A DNA stretch of 64,000 nucleotides from Hydrogenophaga crocea (lineage in GTDB: Bacteria > Pseudomonadota > Gammaproteobacteria > Burkholderiales > Burkholderiaceae_C), in assembly GCF_011388215.1 (NCBI RefSeq), contig NZ_CP049989.1:2604001-2668000 (forward strand), given 5' to 3'. How positions within the stretch are numbered: the first letter of the stretch is position 1; the number at the start of each line of letters is the position of its first letter. The notes below the pieces were generated by a model. It had not been told where the DNA came from, ran no database searches, and worked only from the letters and a program-made list of their open reading frames with translations. Both the position numbers and the translations under genes were made by a program. Shown piece by piece: positions 27,486 through 38,185 of the stretch.

Positions 27486-29045
27486 ATGCCAAGGAGTTTC
27501 CTCAGCTTTCCCACCCTTCGCCAACGCCTGACCAGCGCCCTGTTTGCCGCGCCCCTGCTCGCCTTCGCCCCGGCGCATGCCTTCGACTGGGACCAGCTCA
27601 CCCACCTCGCCCAGGTGCGCGCGAGCGAGCCCTGGCGTGAAAGCGGCGACAAGCTGCCCGAGCCCCTCGCCAGCATCACCTACGACCAGCTGCGCGACAT
27701 CCGCTTCCGCCCCGAGCGCTCGACTTGGCGCGACCTGAAGCTGCCCTTCGAGGCCCAGTACTTCCACCTCGGCCTGTACCAGACGCAGCCGGTGCGCATC
27801 CACGAACTGATGCCCGACGGCAGCGTGCGCCACCTGCCCTACCGCACCGAAGACTTCCACTTCGGCGCCAACCGCTTCGATACCACCGCCTGGGGCGACC
27901 TCGGCCACGCGGGCTTTCGCCTGCACTACCCGCTCAACAACGTCGCCTACAAGGACGAGCTCGTGGTGTTCCTGGGCGCGAGCTACTTCCGCGCGCTCGG
28001 TGCGCAGCAGCAGTACGGGCTGTCGGCGCGCGGGCTCGCGGTCGACACCGCGGGCGGCAACGGCGAGGAATTCCCGCGCTTTTCCGAGTTCTGGATCCAG
28101 CGCCCCGCACCCGACGCCAAGGCGCTCACGGTCTTCGCGCTGCTCGAGTCGCCGCGCGTGACCGGTGCCTACCGCTTCGACATCCGCCCCGGCTTCAACA
28201 CCACCCTGGGCGTGCGCGCCCGGCTGTTCGCGCGCGATGGCGCAGCCCCCATCAAGACCCTGGGCGTGGCCCCGCTCACGAGCATGTTCCTGTCGGGCGA
28301 GAACCAGCCCATGGCGAGCGACTTCCGCCCCGAGGTGCACGACTCCGACGGCCTGATGCTGGCCACCGGCGAGGGCGAATGGCTGTGGCGGCCGCTGCAG
28401 CGCCCGGCCACGCCGCAGGTGAGCTCGTTCACCACCACCGACCCCCGCGGCTTCGGCCTCATGCAGCGCGACCGCCGCTTCTCGAGCTACGAAGACGTGG
28501 AGGCGCGCTACGAGCGCCGCCCCAGCGCCTGGATCACGCCGCGCGGCGCCTGGGGCGCGGGCCGTGTCGAGCTGGTGCAGTTGCCCACGCCCGACGAGAC
28601 GCACGACAACATCGTGGCCTACTGGGTGCCCGCGCAGCCGCTGGTGGCGGGCCAGCCGCTCGAATTCGCCTACGACATCGCCTGGCAGGGCGACGAGCAG
28701 CAGCGCCCGCCCTCGAGCTGGGTGACACAGAGCCGCCGCGGCCATGGTTACACCCGGCTCAGCGCCCAGGAACAGGCCGCTCAGCCGCAGTACGTGCTCG
28801 ATTTCGCCGGCCCTGCGATCGACGCCCTGCCCCCCAATGCCGACGTGCGTGCCGTGGTCAGCGCCAACGCCAACGGCCGCGTCATCCAGGCCATCGCCTA
28901 CCCGAACCCGGCCACGCGCAGCTGGCGCGTGAGCCTGCGCGTCACGCGCATCGATCCCACGCAGCCCGTCGAGCTGCGCGCCTTCCTGCAACACCAGCAA
29001 CACACCGTGAGCGAAACATGGACGCACCTGCTTCTGCCCGAATGA
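27486..29045 (+). CDS. opgG: Osmoregulated periplasmic glucan biosynthesis protein G
   Basis: Periplasmic protein (519 residues) required for osmoregulated periplasmic glucan synthesis. A Sec signal peptide ends near 'LLAFAPAHAFDW'. The family N-terminus after cleavage, 'ASITYDQLRDIRFRPERSTW', and 'YFHLGLYQTQPVRIHE' are clear MdoG/OpgG features, as is 'NNVAYKDELVVFLGASYFRA'. It is followed by opgH, whose start overlaps its end. The 156 bases between the preceding terminator and this ATG should hold the promoter, but I see no confident -35/-10. Confidence 0.95.
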   Translation: MPRSFLSFPTLRQRLTSALFAAPLLAFAPAHAFDWDQLTHLAQVRASEPWRESGDKLPEPLASITYDQLRDIRFRPERSTWRDLKLPFEAQYFHLGLYQTQPVRIHELMPDGSVRHLPYRTEDFHFGANRFDTTAWGDLGHAGFRLHYPLNNVAYKDELVVFLGASYFRALGAQQQYGLSARGLAVDTAGGNGEEFPRFSEFWIQRPAPDAKALTVFALLESPRVTGAYRFDIRPGFNTTLGVRARLFARDGAAPIKTLGVAPLTSMFLSGENQPMASDFRPEVHDSDGLMLATGEGEWLWRPLQRPATPQVSSFTTTDPRGFGLMQRDRRFSSYEDVEARYERRPSAWITPRGAWGAGRVELVQLPTPDETHDNIVAYWVPAQPLVAGQPLEFAYDIAWQGDEQQRPPSSWVTQSRRGHGYTRLSAQEQAAQPQYVLDFAGPAIDALPPNADVRAVVSANANGRVIQAIAYPNPATRSWRVSLRVTRIDPTQPVELRAFLQHQQHTVSETWTHLLLPE

Positions 29046-30997
29046 ACCTGCGCAGCACCCTGCGCGAGGAGCGCCACCCGAACGCGGTGACGGCCCCGCC
29101 GATCCACCGCGGCTCCATGGTGCCGCGTCCCTGGCGCGGTTTCTGGAACAGCGTGGGCACCGCGCTGCTGAGCACCGCGAGCGACCTGCTGCCGCCCTAC
29201 GGCCAGCGCGCCGCGCGCGTGCAGGAGCCGCGCGAGCCCTGGCAGGGTGCGGCGAACCGCCGCCGCGCGGTGTTCGCCGCACTCACGCTGGCCTGGACGG
29301 TGATGGCCGCGATGATGTTCTCGCACCTGCAGCCCGAAGAGGGCAACCCCTGGCTGCAGGCTGGGCAGCTGGTGCTGTTCGTGACGCTTTCGGCCTGGGT
29401 GCTGACCGGTTTCGTCACCGCGCTCATGGGTTTCTGGGTCTCGCTGTTCGGTGACAAGCACACGCTGCGCGCGGCCGACGTGCGCGGCCACGCCATGAAC
29501 CCCGAGGCGCGCACCGCCATCATCATGCCGATCTGCAACGAAGACGTGGCCACCGTCTTCGCCGGCCTGCGCGCCACCTGCGATTCGCTCGCCGCCACCG
29601 GCGAGGCCCGCGTGTTCGACGTCTTCGTGCTGTCCGACAGTTACGACCCGGCGATCCAGCGCGCCGAGCGCGCCGCCTGGGAAAACCTGCGCACCGAACT
29701 CGCCACCCAGAGCGGCCGCGCCTCGGTCGAGGTGTACTACCGGCTGCGCACGCGCCGCACCCACCGCAAGGCCGGCAACGTGGCCGACTTCTGCCGCCGC
29801 TGGGGCAAGGACTACCGCTACATGATCGTGCTCGACGCCGACAGCGTCATGAGCGGCAACTGCTTGGTCGACATGGTCAAGCTCATGGAAGCGAATCCGC
29901 GCGCCGGCATCATCCAGACCGCCACCCAGGCCGTGGGCCACGCCACGCTGCACGCGCGCGCGCAGCAGTTCGCCTCGCGCGTCACGGGCCGCCTGTTCAC
30001 GCTGGGCATGCAGTTCTGGCAGCTCGGCGAATCGCACTACTGGGGCCACAACGCCATCATCCGCGTCGAGCCCTTCATGCAGCACTGCGCGCTCGCGCCC
30101 ATCCCGGGCAAGGGCGGCATGTCGGGCGGCATCATGTCGCACGACTTCGTCGAAGCCGCGCTGATGCGCCGCGCCGGCTACCACGTGTGGCTGGTGTCCG
30201 ACCTGCAGGGCAGCTACGAACAGCAGCCGCCCGACCTGCTGAGCGAACTGCAGCGCGACCGCCGCTGGTGCCAGGGCAACCTGCAGAACGCCCGCCTGAT
30301 GGCCGAGCCCGGCATCCACCGCGTGCACCGCAGCATGTTCGCCATCGGCGCCATGTCCTACCTGTCGGCGCCGCTGTGGCTGGCCTTCCTGGCCTTCGGC
30401 ACCGCGCTGTGGGTGACCGACCAGACCGTGGTGCCGAGCTGGGACGCCGTGCCCATGGAGCTGCGCGGCCTGTGGGTGTGGACGCTGTGCCTGCTGTTCA
30501 TGCCGCGCGTGCTCGGCCTGGTGGCCGTGTTCCTCAAGCGCGAACAGCGCCAGTTCGGCGGTGGCCGCACCCTGGTGATGAGCGCCGTGATCGAGACCGG
30601 CCTGGCGCTGCTGCAGGCGCCCATCCGCATGCTCGCGCACTCGCTGTTCGTGCTGGTGGCGCTCACCGGCATCAAGCTCGAATGGAAGTCGCCCCCGCGC
30701 GAAGCCAATGGCATCGGCTGGATCGACGCGGCCCAGCGCCTGGCCCCCATGAGCGTGGTGATCGGCCTGATGGGCGTGGGCGTGGCCCTGCTCAACGCCG
30801 ACGCCCTGCTCTGGCTGGCCCCGGTGGCGCTGCCGCTGCTGCTGGCCATTCCGCTCACCGTGGCCACCAGCCATGTCGACCTGGGCGCCTGGATGCGCTC
30901 GCGCGGCGTGCTGCTGATCCCCGAGGAGTCGTGGTCCCCCGCGGTGCTGCGCAGCGCCTGGCGCCACGCCAGCCGGCTGGCGCTCAAGGCCGCCTGA
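29018..30997 (+). CDS. opgH: Glucans biosynthesis glucosyltransferase H
   Basis: Inner-membrane GT2 glucosyltransferase building the beta-glucan backbone of periplasmic glucans from UDP-glucose. The product has 659 residues, shorter at both ends than the roughly 850-residue E. coli protein. The catalytic core has 'TAIIMPICNEDVATVFAGLR', 'MIVLDADSVMSG', 'GIMSHDFVEAALMRRAGY' and 'LQRDRRWCQGNLQNARLM'. Several TM helices flank it. The ATG at 29018 overlaps opgG by 28 bases; the in-frame ATG at 29042 forms an ATGA overlap with the opgG stop and is an equally plausible start. Confidence 0.95.
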   Translation: MDAPASARMNLRSTLREERHPNAVTAPPIHRGSMVPRPWRGFWNSVGTALLSTASDLLPPYGQRAARVQEPREPWQGAANRRRAVFAALTLAWTVMAAMMFSHLQPEEGNPWLQAGQLVLFVTLSAWVLTGFVTALMGFWVSLFGDKHTLRAADVRGHAMNPEARTAIIMPICNEDVATVFAGLRATCDSLAATGEARVFDVFVLSDSYDPAIQRAERAAWENLRTELATQSGRASVEVYYRLRTRRTHRKAGNVADFCRRWGKDYRYMIVLDADSVMSGNCLVDMVKLMEANPRAGIIQTATQAVGHATLHARAQQFASRVTGRLFTLGMQFWQLGESHYWGHNAIIRVEPFMQHCALAPIPGKGGMSGGIMSHDFVEAALMRRAGYHVWLVSDLQGSYEQQPPDLLSELQRDRRWCQGNLQNARLMAEPGIHRVHRSMFAIGAMSYLSAPLWLAFLAFGTALWVTDQTVVPSWDAVPMELRGLWVWTLCLLFMPRVLGLVAVFLKREQRQFGGGRTLVMSAVIETGLALLQAPIRMLAHSLFVLVALTGIKLEWKSPPREANGIGWIDAAQRLAPMSVVIGLMGVGVALLNADALLWLAPVALPLLLAIPLTVATSHVDLGAWMRSRGVLLIPEESWSPAVLRSAWRHASRLALKAA

Positions 30998-31015
30998 GAC
31001 CGGCAGGCCGCCGCC

Positions 31016-31633
31016 TCACTCCCGGTCGGGCGTGCGCAGGTAGCGCGCGTCCGACCACGTGGCCAGCCACTGCGGCACGAAGGCCACGAACACCGCGACC
31101 AGCAGGCCGGTGAGAAACGCATCGCCCCAGGCCATCAACCAGGCCGCGACCAACGCCTGGTCCGCCGCCACCGGATGGGCCCATTGCATGAGCGCGCCGG
31201 CCGCGAAGCCGGCCAGCGCGGTGCCGATGAAGCCGCGGCCGAGCGTGTAGACAAAGGGGTTGGGCGGCAGCCAGCGCCGCAGCACGGCCCCGATGCCCAG
31301 CACCAGCGTGGCTGGCACCACACCCAGCCACCAGAGGCGGCCCACCGCGTCCAGCGCACCACCCGACCCGAGCAGCCAGACCAGCGCGGCCACCGCGGCC
31401 AGCACGGGCACCGCGAGCGGCCAACCCAGCATCAGCACCAGCAGGCTCGCGCCCGAGAGCTGGATGCGCAGCCCCGCCGGCATGAGCTGCGGCGTGAGCC
31501 ACAGCAGCGGCAGCAGCACCAGCGCGCCGAGCGCGGGCGTGAGCAATGGCCCGCGCAGCAGCCGCCAGGGGCGCAGCGCGAGCGCGAGCATCAGGGCCAG
31601 CGCGGTGCCGGCGGTTTCGATCAGGGGCCACAT
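31016..31633 (-). CDS. Multi-pass membrane protein, CbiM-like/COG3235 family
   Basis: A 205-residue protein almost entirely hydrophobic, with about six TM helices. The arrangement of helices and motifs such as 'LTPQLMPAGLRIQLSGASLL' and 'NPFVYTLGRGFIGTALAGFA' resemble the 'energy-coupling factor permease-like' (CbiM-related) membrane proteins found singly in Burkholderiales. No ATPase or substrate-binding partner is adjacent, so a transport role is unproven. It is convergent with opgH and sits downstream of ffh on the same strand, 45 bases from the ffh start-distal gap. Confidence 0.65.
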   Translation of the reverse strand: MWPLIETAGTALALMLALALRPWRLLRGPLLTPALGALVLLPLLWLTPQLMPAGLRIQLSGASLLVLMLGWPLAVPVLAAVAALVWLLGSGGALDAVGRLWWLGVVPATLVLGIGAVLRRWLPPNPFVYTLGRGFIGTALAGFAAGALMQWAHPVAADQALVAAWLMAWGDAFLTGLLVAVFVAFVPQWLATWSDARYLRTPDRE

Positions 31634-31678
31634 GCGCCGCAGTATGCGAGCGAGCGGGCCGGGCGGGTTTGACGCGGG

Positions 31679-33049
31679 TCAGCCCATGCCGGGCAGCTTG
31701 GGCAGGCCCTTCATGCCGCCCATGCGCTTCATCATCTTCATGAGGCCGCCGCCCTTCATCTTCTTCATCATGTCGCGCATCTGCTCGAACTCCTTGAGCA
31801 GGCGGTTGACTTCCTGCACGTGCACGCCGGCGCCGGCGGCGATGCGGCGCTTGCGCGTGGCCTTGATGAGATCGGGCTTGCGGCGCTCGGTGGGCGTCAT
31901 GCTGCAGATGATGCCTTCCTTGCGCTTGATGTCTTTCTCGGCGCGCGAGAGGTCGGCCTCACCCGCCTTGGCCGCGAGCTGCGCGGGCAGCTTGTCGATC
32001 AGGTTCGACAGCCCGCCCATCTGCTTCATCTGGCGCAACTGCTCCAGGAAATCCTCGAGGTCGAAGCCTTCGCCGCTCTTGACCTTGGCCGCGAGCTTCT
32101 GTGCCGCGGCCATGTCCACGCCGGCGGTGACCTGTTCGACCAGGGCCACGATGTCGCCCATGCCGAGCACGCGCTGCGCGTGGCGGTCGGCGTCGAACAC
32201 CTCGAGACCGTCGATCTTCTCGGACACGCCAGCGAACTTGATCGGCACGCCCGTGACCGAGCGCACCGACAGCGCCGCACCGCCGCGCGCGTCGCCGTCG
32301 AGCTTGGTGAGCACGATGCCGGTGAGCGGCAGCGCCTCCTTGAAGGCCTTGGCGGTGTTGACCGCGTCCTGGCCCTGCATGGCGTCGACCACGAACAGCG
32401 TCTCCACCGGCTTGAGCACGGCGTGCAGTTCCTGGATCTCGCGCATCAGCGCCTCGTCGATCGCGAGCCGGCCCGCGGTGTCGACCAGCAGCACCTCGAA
32501 GTGGTGGCGGCGCGCGTGGTCGAGCGCGGCGCGCGCGATGTCGGCGGGCTTCTGGTCGGGCGTGCTGGGGAACCACTCGGCGCCGGCCTGGGCGGTCACG
32601 GTCTTGAGCTGTTCGATGGCCGCGGGGCGGTAGACGTCGCCCGACACGGTGAGCACCTTCTTCTTGCGCTTCTCGATCAGGTGGCGCGCGAGCTTGGCGG
32701 TGGTGGTGGTCTTGCCCGCGCCCTGCAGGCCGGCCATGAGGATCACCGCGGGCGGCTGGGCCGCGAGGTTGAGGTCGGCCACGCCCTCGCCCATGGTGGC
32801 GGCGAGTTCGCGGTTGACGATACCGACCAGCGCCTGACCCGGCGTGAGCGAACCCACCACATCAGCGCCCAGGGCCTTGTCCTTCACGCGCGCGATGAAG
32901 TCGCGCACCACGGGCAGCGCCACGTCGGCCTCGAGCAGCGCCATGCGCACCTCGCGCAGCATGTCGCTGACGTTGCTTTCGGTGATGCGCGCCTGCCCGC
33001 GCATCTCCTTGACGATGCGTGACAGGCGTTCGGACAGGGCGGAGGCCAT
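31679..33049 (-). CDS. ffh: Signal recognition particle protein Ffh
   Basis: GTPase that binds 4.5S RNA and signal peptides for co-translational membrane targeting. The product has 456 residues: N domain from 'MASALSERLSRIVKEMRGQA', G domain with P-loop 'GLQGAGKTTTTAKLA' and 'VDTAGRLAIDEALM', and a methionine-rich M domain ending 'KGGGLMKMMKRMGGMKGLP'. The ATG at 33049 gives the canonical N-terminus; the open frame upstream is Pro/Arg filler. It is divergent from the CcsA-like gene across 138 bases. Confidence 0.97.
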   Translation of the reverse strand: MASALSERLSRIVKEMRGQARITESNVSDMLREVRMALLEADVALPVVRDFIARVKDKALGADVVGSLTPGQALVGIVNRELAATMGEGVADLNLAAQPPAVILMAGLQGAGKTTTTAKLARHLIEKRKKKVLTVSGDVYRPAAIEQLKTVTAQAGAEWFPSTPDQKPADIARAALDHARRHHFEVLLVDTAGRLAIDEALMREIQELHAVLKPVETLFVVDAMQGQDAVNTAKAFKEALPLTGIVLTKLDGDARGGAALSVRSVTGVPIKFAGVSEKIDGLEVFDADRHAQRVLGMGDIVALVEQVTAGVDMAAAQKLAAKVKSGEGFDLEDFLEQLRQMKQMGGLSNLIDKLPAQLAAKAGEADLSRAEKDIKRKEGIICSMTPTERRKPDLIKATRKRRIAAGAGVHVQEVNRLLKEFEQMRDMMKKMKGGGLMKMMKRMGGMKGLPKLPGMG

Positions 33050-33187
33050 GGGCTGAGCTCGGTGTGAGGGGATGGAGGGTGGCCGCGGCAGCGGCCGCGG
33101 GCCGGGGCGCAGGCGGCCGGGCATTCGCGGCCGGAGGCACCGTTAAGATGTGCGGGTGATTTTAGTGCCCTGCCCCAGCCCACGGTC

Positions 33188-33991
33188 ATGAACCTGCTGC
33201 CCCAACTGGCGCTGAACCTGCCGGCGGCGGTGCTGTCGGCCGTCACCGCGCTGGCCTATGCGCTGGCGCCCTGGGCCTATCCCCGCATGGGCGCCCTGCA
33301 AGCGCGCGCGGTGCTGGGCATCACCTGGGGTCTGCACCTGCTGGCGCTGCTCACCGGGCTCATGAGCGACCCGGTGCGTTTCGGCTTCGCGCCCGCGCTG
33401 TCGGTCACGGCCTGGCTGGTGCTCACCGTCTACCTGGTCGAAACCCGCTTCTACCCGCAACTGCGTGCACGCTGGACCCTCTCGGCGCTGGGCGCGGCCG
33501 TGATGTTGCTGGCGCTGCTCTTTCCGGGCGCCCACCACCCGGCGCTGCCCTCCGTCTGGATGCCGCTGCACTGGGCGCTGGGCATCGCCTCCTACGGGCT
33601 GATCGCGGCCGCGGTGGTGCACGCGCTGCTGATGCAGCGCGCCGAACGGGCCATGCGCAGCGGCCAGGCGAACGAGGCGGCCATGCCGCTGCTCACGCTC
33701 GAGCGCCTGACCTTCCGCTTCGTGGCCGCCGGCTTCGTGCTGCTGAGCCTCACGCTGGCCGCGGGCTGGTACTTCTCGGAACTCGTCAACCAGCGCATGG
33801 TGTGGAACCACAAGGCCGTGTTCTCGGTGCTGGCCTGGCTCACCATGGGCGTGCTGCTCTGGGGCCGCTGGCGCCTGGGCTGGCGCGGGCGCATGGCGGT
33901 GCGCATGCTCTACCTCGGTGCGGGCTTTCTGCTGCTCGGCTACGTGGGGTCGCGCTTCGTGCTCGAGGTGCTGCTGCAGCGCGCCGTGTAG
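33188..33991 (+). CDS. CcsA/YpjD-like cytochrome c biogenesis membrane protein
   Basis: A 267-residue membrane protein with eight or so TM helices of the CcsA/HemX superfamily. The conserved region 'WMPLHWALGIASYGLIAAAV' has the heme-handling His, and 'WYFSELVNQRMVWNHKAVFS' has the late conserved His. Single CcsA-like proteins next to ffh are common in betaproteobacteria (also called YpjD); whether they take part in cytochrome c assembly is unclear. It is followed by a small zinc-finger-like gene and pilSR. Confidence 0.82.
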   Translation: MNLLPQLALNLPAAVLSAVTALAYALAPWAYPRMGALQARAVLGITWGLHLLALLTGLMSDPVRFGFAPALSVTAWLVLTVYLVETRFYPQLRARWTLSALGAAVMLLALLFPGAHHPALPSVWMPLHWALGIASYGLIAAAVVHALLMQRAERAMRSGQANEAAMPLLTLERLTFRFVAAGFVLLSLTLAAGWYFSELVNQRMVWNHKAVFSVLAWLTMGVLLWGRWRLGWRGRMAVRMLYLGAGFLLLGYVGSRFVLEVLLQRAV

Positions 33992-34011
33992 ACCCCCTGG
34001 ATACTGCCCGC

Positions 34012-34257
34012 ATGAAATACCTGCTCGTGATCGCCGTGGTGATGGTCGCCTTCTGGATCTGGCGCAACAACCGGCGCGCCGAGGCGGCCGAACGCGCCGC
34101 ACAGCGCCCCGCCCCCCGCCCGGCCGGCCAGCCGGTGACCATGGTGGCCTGCCGCGTCTGCGGCACCCACCTGCCGCAGACCGAAGCCGTGACCGGACGC
34201 CAGGGCAGCTATTGCAGCGCCGAACACCGCCAACGGCTCGAAGGCCCCGCCGGCTGA
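34012..34257 (+). CDS. PP0621-like small membrane-anchored protein with putative zinc site
   Basis: An 81-residue protein with one N-terminal TM helix ('MKYLLVIAVVMVAFWIW'), a basic/Pro linker, and a C-terminal Cys cluster: 'VACRVCGTHLPQTEAV' then 'SYCSAEHRQRLEG', giving a plausible C-C-C-H zinc site. It matches the PP0621 family of uncharacterised proteins. GATACT lies 6 bases before the ATG and no ribosome site is present, so it may be made from a leaderless transcript. pilS starts 7 bases after its stop. Confidence 0.75.
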   Translation: MKYLLVIAVVMVAFWIWRNNRRAEAAERAAQRPAPRPAGQPVTMVACRVCGTHLPQTEAVTGRQGSYCSAEHRQRLEGPAG

Positions 34258-34264
34258 TCGCACC

Positions 34265-36070
34265 ATGCCTTCCGACGACAGCTCCCAGTTCGCCACCTCC
34301 TGGTACTCGGCTTTCGAAAGCCCGGTCAACCGCTCGCGCGAGCAACGCCACCAGGCCTTCGTGCGCCTGTGGCGCGCCTTCATGCGTGCACGCATGGTGG
34401 TGGCGCTGGTGATCCTGGGCCTGCAGGTGTTCCTGCTGCTGGGCGGCGGCAACGGCTCGATCGGGCTCACCACGCTGGCCTCGCTGCACCTGCTGGCCTG
34501 CGTGCTGGTCATGCTGTTCTGGCGGCCGGCCGAACACGGCCGCGCGCCCAGCCTGCAATGGCTGTTCACCATCGGCGTCGACGTGGCGGTGTTCGCCGCG
34601 CTGCAGTACTTCGACGCCAGCACCATCAGCTTCACGCCGCTGTTCGCGCTGCCGGTGTTGCTCGGCGCCATCCTGGGCCCCTTGCTCATGGGCCTGGGCA
34701 CGGCCGCCGCGGTCACGCTGCTGATGCTGGCCGAGGCCTGGATCGCGCCCGGGCATGGCGCGGCCGACGCCACGCGCCTGCTGCAGGCGGGCCTCACCGG
34801 CACCGGCTTCTTCGTGGTCGCGGTGCTGGCCCACCAGCTCGCGCTGCGGCTGGCCCGCGAAGAGGCGGTGTCGGCCAGCAACCAGGCCGCCGCGCGGGCC
34901 CAGGCCGCGGTCAATGAGGTGATCATCGAAACGCTGGGCGTGGGTGTGCTGGTGATCGATCCGCACGGCGTGGTGCGCAACGCCAACCCGGCCGCGCGCG
35001 CCATGCTCATGGGCGAAGGCTTCCCGGCCGGTGCCAAGCTGCTGCTGTCGGCGCGACCGAGCTGGGCCCACCTGGCGGCGCTGGTGCAGGAGAGCTTCGC
35101 GATCGACGCCGCGCTCGAAACCGAAACCACCATCGACCACGCCGACCGGCCCAACCAGCGCCTGCACGCGCGCACCCAGCTCACGCCCGTGATGGGCGAG
35201 CGCGGCGCGCTGTGCGTGCTGTTCCTCGAAGACCTGCGCGAGGTCGAGGCGCGGGTGCGCACCGAAAAGCTCGCGTCCATGGGCCGCATGTCGGCCGCGG
35301 TGGCGCACGAGATCCGCAACCCGCTGTCGGCGATCACGCAGGCCAACGCGCTGCTCGACGAGGAGGTGAAGACGCCCGAGCACAAGCGGCTCACGCGCAT
35401 GATCGACCAGAACGCGCAACGCCTCTCGCGCATCGTCGACGACATCCTCAACGTGGCGCGGCCCCAGCCGAACCGGGCCGACGGCCAGACCAGCCCGGTG
35501 CCGCTCGACAGCGTGATGCGCCAGGTGACCGGTGAATGGTCGCGCCAGAACCAGGTCGCGCAGGCGCTGGGCGTGCACCTGCACGCGGGCCAGGGGCAGG
35601 TGGTCTTCGACCCCGAGCACCTGCGCCGCCTGCTTGTGAACCTGCTCGACAACGCGCTGCGCCACGCCAGCGGCAAGCCCGCCTCGATCCGCGTGATCAC
35701 CCAACCCAGCGGCGGCCACCTGCGCATCTCGGTCTGGAGCGACGGCGGCCCGCTCGAGGCCACCGTGCACAAGCACCTGTTCGAGCCCTTCTTCTCGTCC
35801 GAGAGCCGTTCCAGCGGCCTGGGCCTCTACATCTGCCGTGAGCTCTGCGAGCGCTACGGCGCCGAAATCGCCTACCAGCGCTCACGCCTGGACCAGCGCG
35901 AGGGCAACGAGTTCTTCGTCCTGATCCCCGCGGTGCGCAGCGGCAGCGCCGCCCCCGCGCGCGACGCCGGCCACCAGCAGAGCCTGCCCTACCCGGCCGA
36001 GCCTGGCGATCTCGAACGCACCATCGTCGACCCCCTGCGCTCGGGACGCCCGCCGCTGGCCGCGTCCTGA
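34265..36070 (+). CDS. pilS: Sensor histidine kinase PilS
   Basis: A 601-residue kinase of the type IV pilus PilS/PilR pair. The N-terminal 200 residues carry about six TM helices, followed by a PAS domain ('[19 protein letters not shown]'), a HisKA domain with H348 ('[18 protein letters not shown]') and an HATPase domain ('[15 protein letters not shown]', '[17 protein letters not shown]'). The G1-like box reads '[12 protein letters not shown]', somewhat degenerate. The kinase is directly followed by pilR. Neither pilin nor assembly genes are in the window, so regulation would be in trans. Confidence 0.9.
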   Translation: MPSDDSSQFATSWYSAFESPVNRSREQRHQAFVRLWRAFMRARMVVALVILGLQVFLLLGGGNGSIGLTTLASLHLLACVLVMLFWRPAEHGRAPSLQWLFTIGVDVAVFAALQYFDASTISFTPLFALPVLLGAILGPLLMGLGTAAAVTLLMLAEAWIAPGHGAADATRLLQAGLTGTGFFVVAVLAHQLALRLAREEAVSASNQAAARAQAAVNEVIIETLGVGVLVIDPHGVVRNANPAARAMLMGEGFPAGAKLLLSARPSWAHLAALVQESFAIDAALETETTIDHADRPNQRLHARTQLTPVMGERGALCVLFLEDLREVEARVRTEKLASMGRMSAAVAHEIRNPLSAITQANALLDEEVKTPEHKRLTRMIDQNAQRLSRIVDDILNVARPQPNRADGQTSPVPLDSVMRQVTGEWSRQNQVAQALGVHLHAGQGQVVFDPEHLRRLLVNLLDNALRHASGKPASIRVITQPSGGHLRISVWSDGGPLEATVHKHLFEPFFSSESRSSGLGLYICRELCERYGAEIAYQRSRLDQREGNEFFVLIPAVRSGSAAPARDAGHQQSLPYPAEPGDLERTIVDPLRSGRPPLAAS

Positions 36071-36087
36071 GCCCGAGCGCCGCCCGC

Positions 36088-37578
36088 ATGCCTTCGCCCA
36101 CGCCGAGTGCCTCCATCCTGGTCGTCGACGACGAGCCGGACCTGCGCACGCTGTACGAACTCACGCTGCTGCGCGAGGGCCATGCCGTGACCACCGCGGC
36201 CGACCTGCAACAGGCGCGCGAGCAGCTCGCCAGCCGCCGCTTCGACGTGCTGATCTCCGACATGCAGCTGCCCGACGGCCTGGGCCTGTCGCTGCTGCGC
36301 GAGGTCGCCGAGCGCCAGCGCAGCGAGAAGTGCATCGTCATCACCGCGCACGGCTCGGCCGAGAACGCCGTTGAATCGCTCAAGGCCGGCGCCTTCGACT
36401 ACCTCACCAAACCGGTCGATCTGCGCCAGCTGCGCAGCGCCGTGAGCGCCGCGCTGCTGAGCCAGCGCGCGCCGGCCGCGGCGCCCAACGAACCCCAGCG
36501 CGTCGCGCCGCCGCCGCCGTCGGGCGTGCGCGCGCTCGAACGCATCGTGGGCCGCTCGTCCAGCATCGTGCAGATCAAGGGCCGCATCGAGAAGGTCGCC
36601 ACCAGCATGGCGCCGGTGCTCATCCTGGGCGAATCGGGCACCGGCAAGGAGCTGGTGGCGCGCGCGGTGCACGAATGCAGCCACCGCGCACACGGCCCGT
36701 TCATCGCGGTCAACTGCGGCGCCATTCCCGAGAACCTGATCGAGGCCGAGTTCTTCGGCGCGCGCAAAGGCGCCTACACCGGTGCCAGCGCCGACCGCGA
36801 AGGCTACTTCCAGGCCGCGCACGGCGGCACCCTCTTCCTCGACGAGATCGGCGACCTGCCGCTGGCCATGCAGGCCAAGCTGCTGCGCGTGATCCAGGAG
36901 CGCCGCGTGCGCGCCCTGGGCGCGGTGCAGGAAGAAGCGGTCGACGTGCGCCTGGTCAGCGCCACGCACCGCGACCTGCCCGCGCTGGTGCAGGCGGGCC
37001 AGTTCCGGCAAGACCTCTACTACCGCCTCAACGTCATCGGCCTGCGCACCCCCGCGCTGCGCGACCGGCCCGAGGACCTGCCCGAGCTCGCGCACGCGCT
37101 GCTCGTGCGCCTGTGCCACGACGCGGGTCAGGCCGTGCCCGACCTGTCGCCCGCGGCCCTGCACTGGCTGCAGTCGCGCGAGCTGCCGGGCAACGTGCGC
37201 GAACTCGAAAACCTGCTGCAGCGCGCGCTCGCGCTGTCCAGCGGCGCGGTGCTGCACCCGGCCGATTTCGGCGAGATCAGCGACACCATCCCCGACACCC
37301 TGGTCGATCCCCTGCCTGCCGCCGTGGACGCGTTCGCGCGGCCCTCCGCGGCGAGCGATGCGCGCGATGCGGCGCTGCCCGACGACCTGCAACGCTACCT
37401 CGACGAGCAGGAGCGCCGCGTGCTGCTGCAGGCGCTGCAGGCCTGCGGCTTCAACCGCACCGCGGCCGCGGCCCGGCTCGGGCTGAACCTGCGGCAGATG
37501 CGCTACCGCATCCAGCGCCTGGGCATCATGCTGCCCGGCGCCGCCGGCGGCGCCGACACCGAAGCCGGCGATGTCTGA
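36088..37578 (+). CDS. pilR: Sigma-54-dependent response regulator PilR
   Basis: A 496-residue NtrC-class activator, partner of PilS. The receiver has its Asp in '[15 protein letters not shown]'. The AAA+ domain has Walker A '[14 protein letters not shown]', the sigma-54 loop GAYTGA (the common F-to-Y variant) and Walker B '[13 protein letters not shown]'. The C-terminal Fis-like HTH is '[20 protein letters not shown]'. Unlike the other regulator in this window, its contact loop keeps the second glycine. It overlaps ampD by 8 bases. Confidence 0.92.
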   Translation: MPSPTPSASILVVDDEPDLRTLYELTLLREGHAVTTAADLQQAREQLASRRFDVLISDMQLPDGLGLSLLREVAERQRSEKCIVITAHGSAENAVESLKAGAFDYLTKPVDLRQLRSAVSAALLSQRAPAAAPNEPQRVAPPPPSGVRALERIVGRSSSIVQIKGRIEKVATSMAPVLILGESGTGKELVARAVHECSHRAHGPFIAVNCGAIPENLIEAEFFGARKGAYTGASADREGYFQAAHGGTLFLDEIGDLPLAMQAKLLRVIQERRVRALGAVQEEAVDVRLVSATHRDLPALVQAGQFRQDLYYRLNVIGLRTPALRDRPEDLPELAHALLVRLCHDAGQAVPDLSPAALHWLQSRELPGNVRELENLLQRALALSSGAVLHPADFGEISDTIPDTLVDPLPAAVDAFARPSAASDARDAALPDDLQRYLDEQERRVLLQALQACGFNRTAAAARLGLNLRQMRYRIQRLGIMLPGAAGGADTEAGDV

Positions 37579-38185
37579 GGCCTGGCAGCGGGGCTGGTGG
37601 GCCGGTGCCCAAGCCCTGGGCTCGCCCAACTTCGGTGCGCGGCCAGCGCACACCGCCATCGACCTCGTGGTGGTGCACTCCATCAGCCTGCCGCCCGGCG
37701 AGTTCGGCGGCGACGCGGTGGAGCGGCTGTTCACGAACCGCCTCGACTGGGACGCCCACCCCTACTTCCAGACCATCCGCGGCATCGAGGTCTCGGCGCA
37801 CTTCTTCGTGCGCCGCGACGGCCGCGTGCAGCAGTTCGTGTCCACGCTCGACCGCGCGTGGCACGCGGGCCGCTCGGCCTGGCGGGGCCGCGAGAACTGC
37901 AACGACTTTTCCATTGGCATCGAACTCGAAGGCCTGGAAGGTGGCACCTTCGAAGACGCGCAGTACACGGCACTGGCCCGCGTGTTCCGCGCCTTGGCCG
38001 CGCACCACCCGCTGACACAGGTCGTGGGCCACGAACACATCGCGCCCGGCCGCAAGCAAGACCCCGGCGCGGGCTTCGATTGGTGCCGTTTGCGCCACAC
38101 GCTCGGCTGGTCGGCCACGTGTTTTCCCGAGGTCGAAAAAAAATTCATCGGCAGCGCCCCGGCGATGCCTTCGAACAGCGCCTGA
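37571..38185 (+). CDS. ampD: 1,6-anhydro-N-acetylmuramyl-L-alanine amidase AmpD
   Basis: Cytosolic zinc amidase (204 residues) that cleaves anhydromuropeptides during cell-wall recycling. Zinc ligands are visible as H36 ('[15 protein letters not shown]'), H154 and D164 in '[14 protein letters not shown]', with catalytic K162. '[20 protein letters not shown]' is the family's substrate-binding region. Its start overlaps the pilR stop by 8 bases, so it can be read from the pilSR transcript. Confidence 0.95.
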   Translation: MSEAWQRGWWAGAQALGSPNFGARPAHTAIDLVVVHSISLPPGEFGGDAVERLFTNRLDWDAHPYFQTIRGIEVSAHFFVRRDGRVQQFVSTLDRAWHAGRSAWRGRENCNDFSIGIELEGLEGGTFEDAQYTALARVFRALAAHHPLTQVVGHEHIAPGRKQDPGAGFDWCRLRHTLGWSATCFPEVEKKFIGSAPAMPSNSA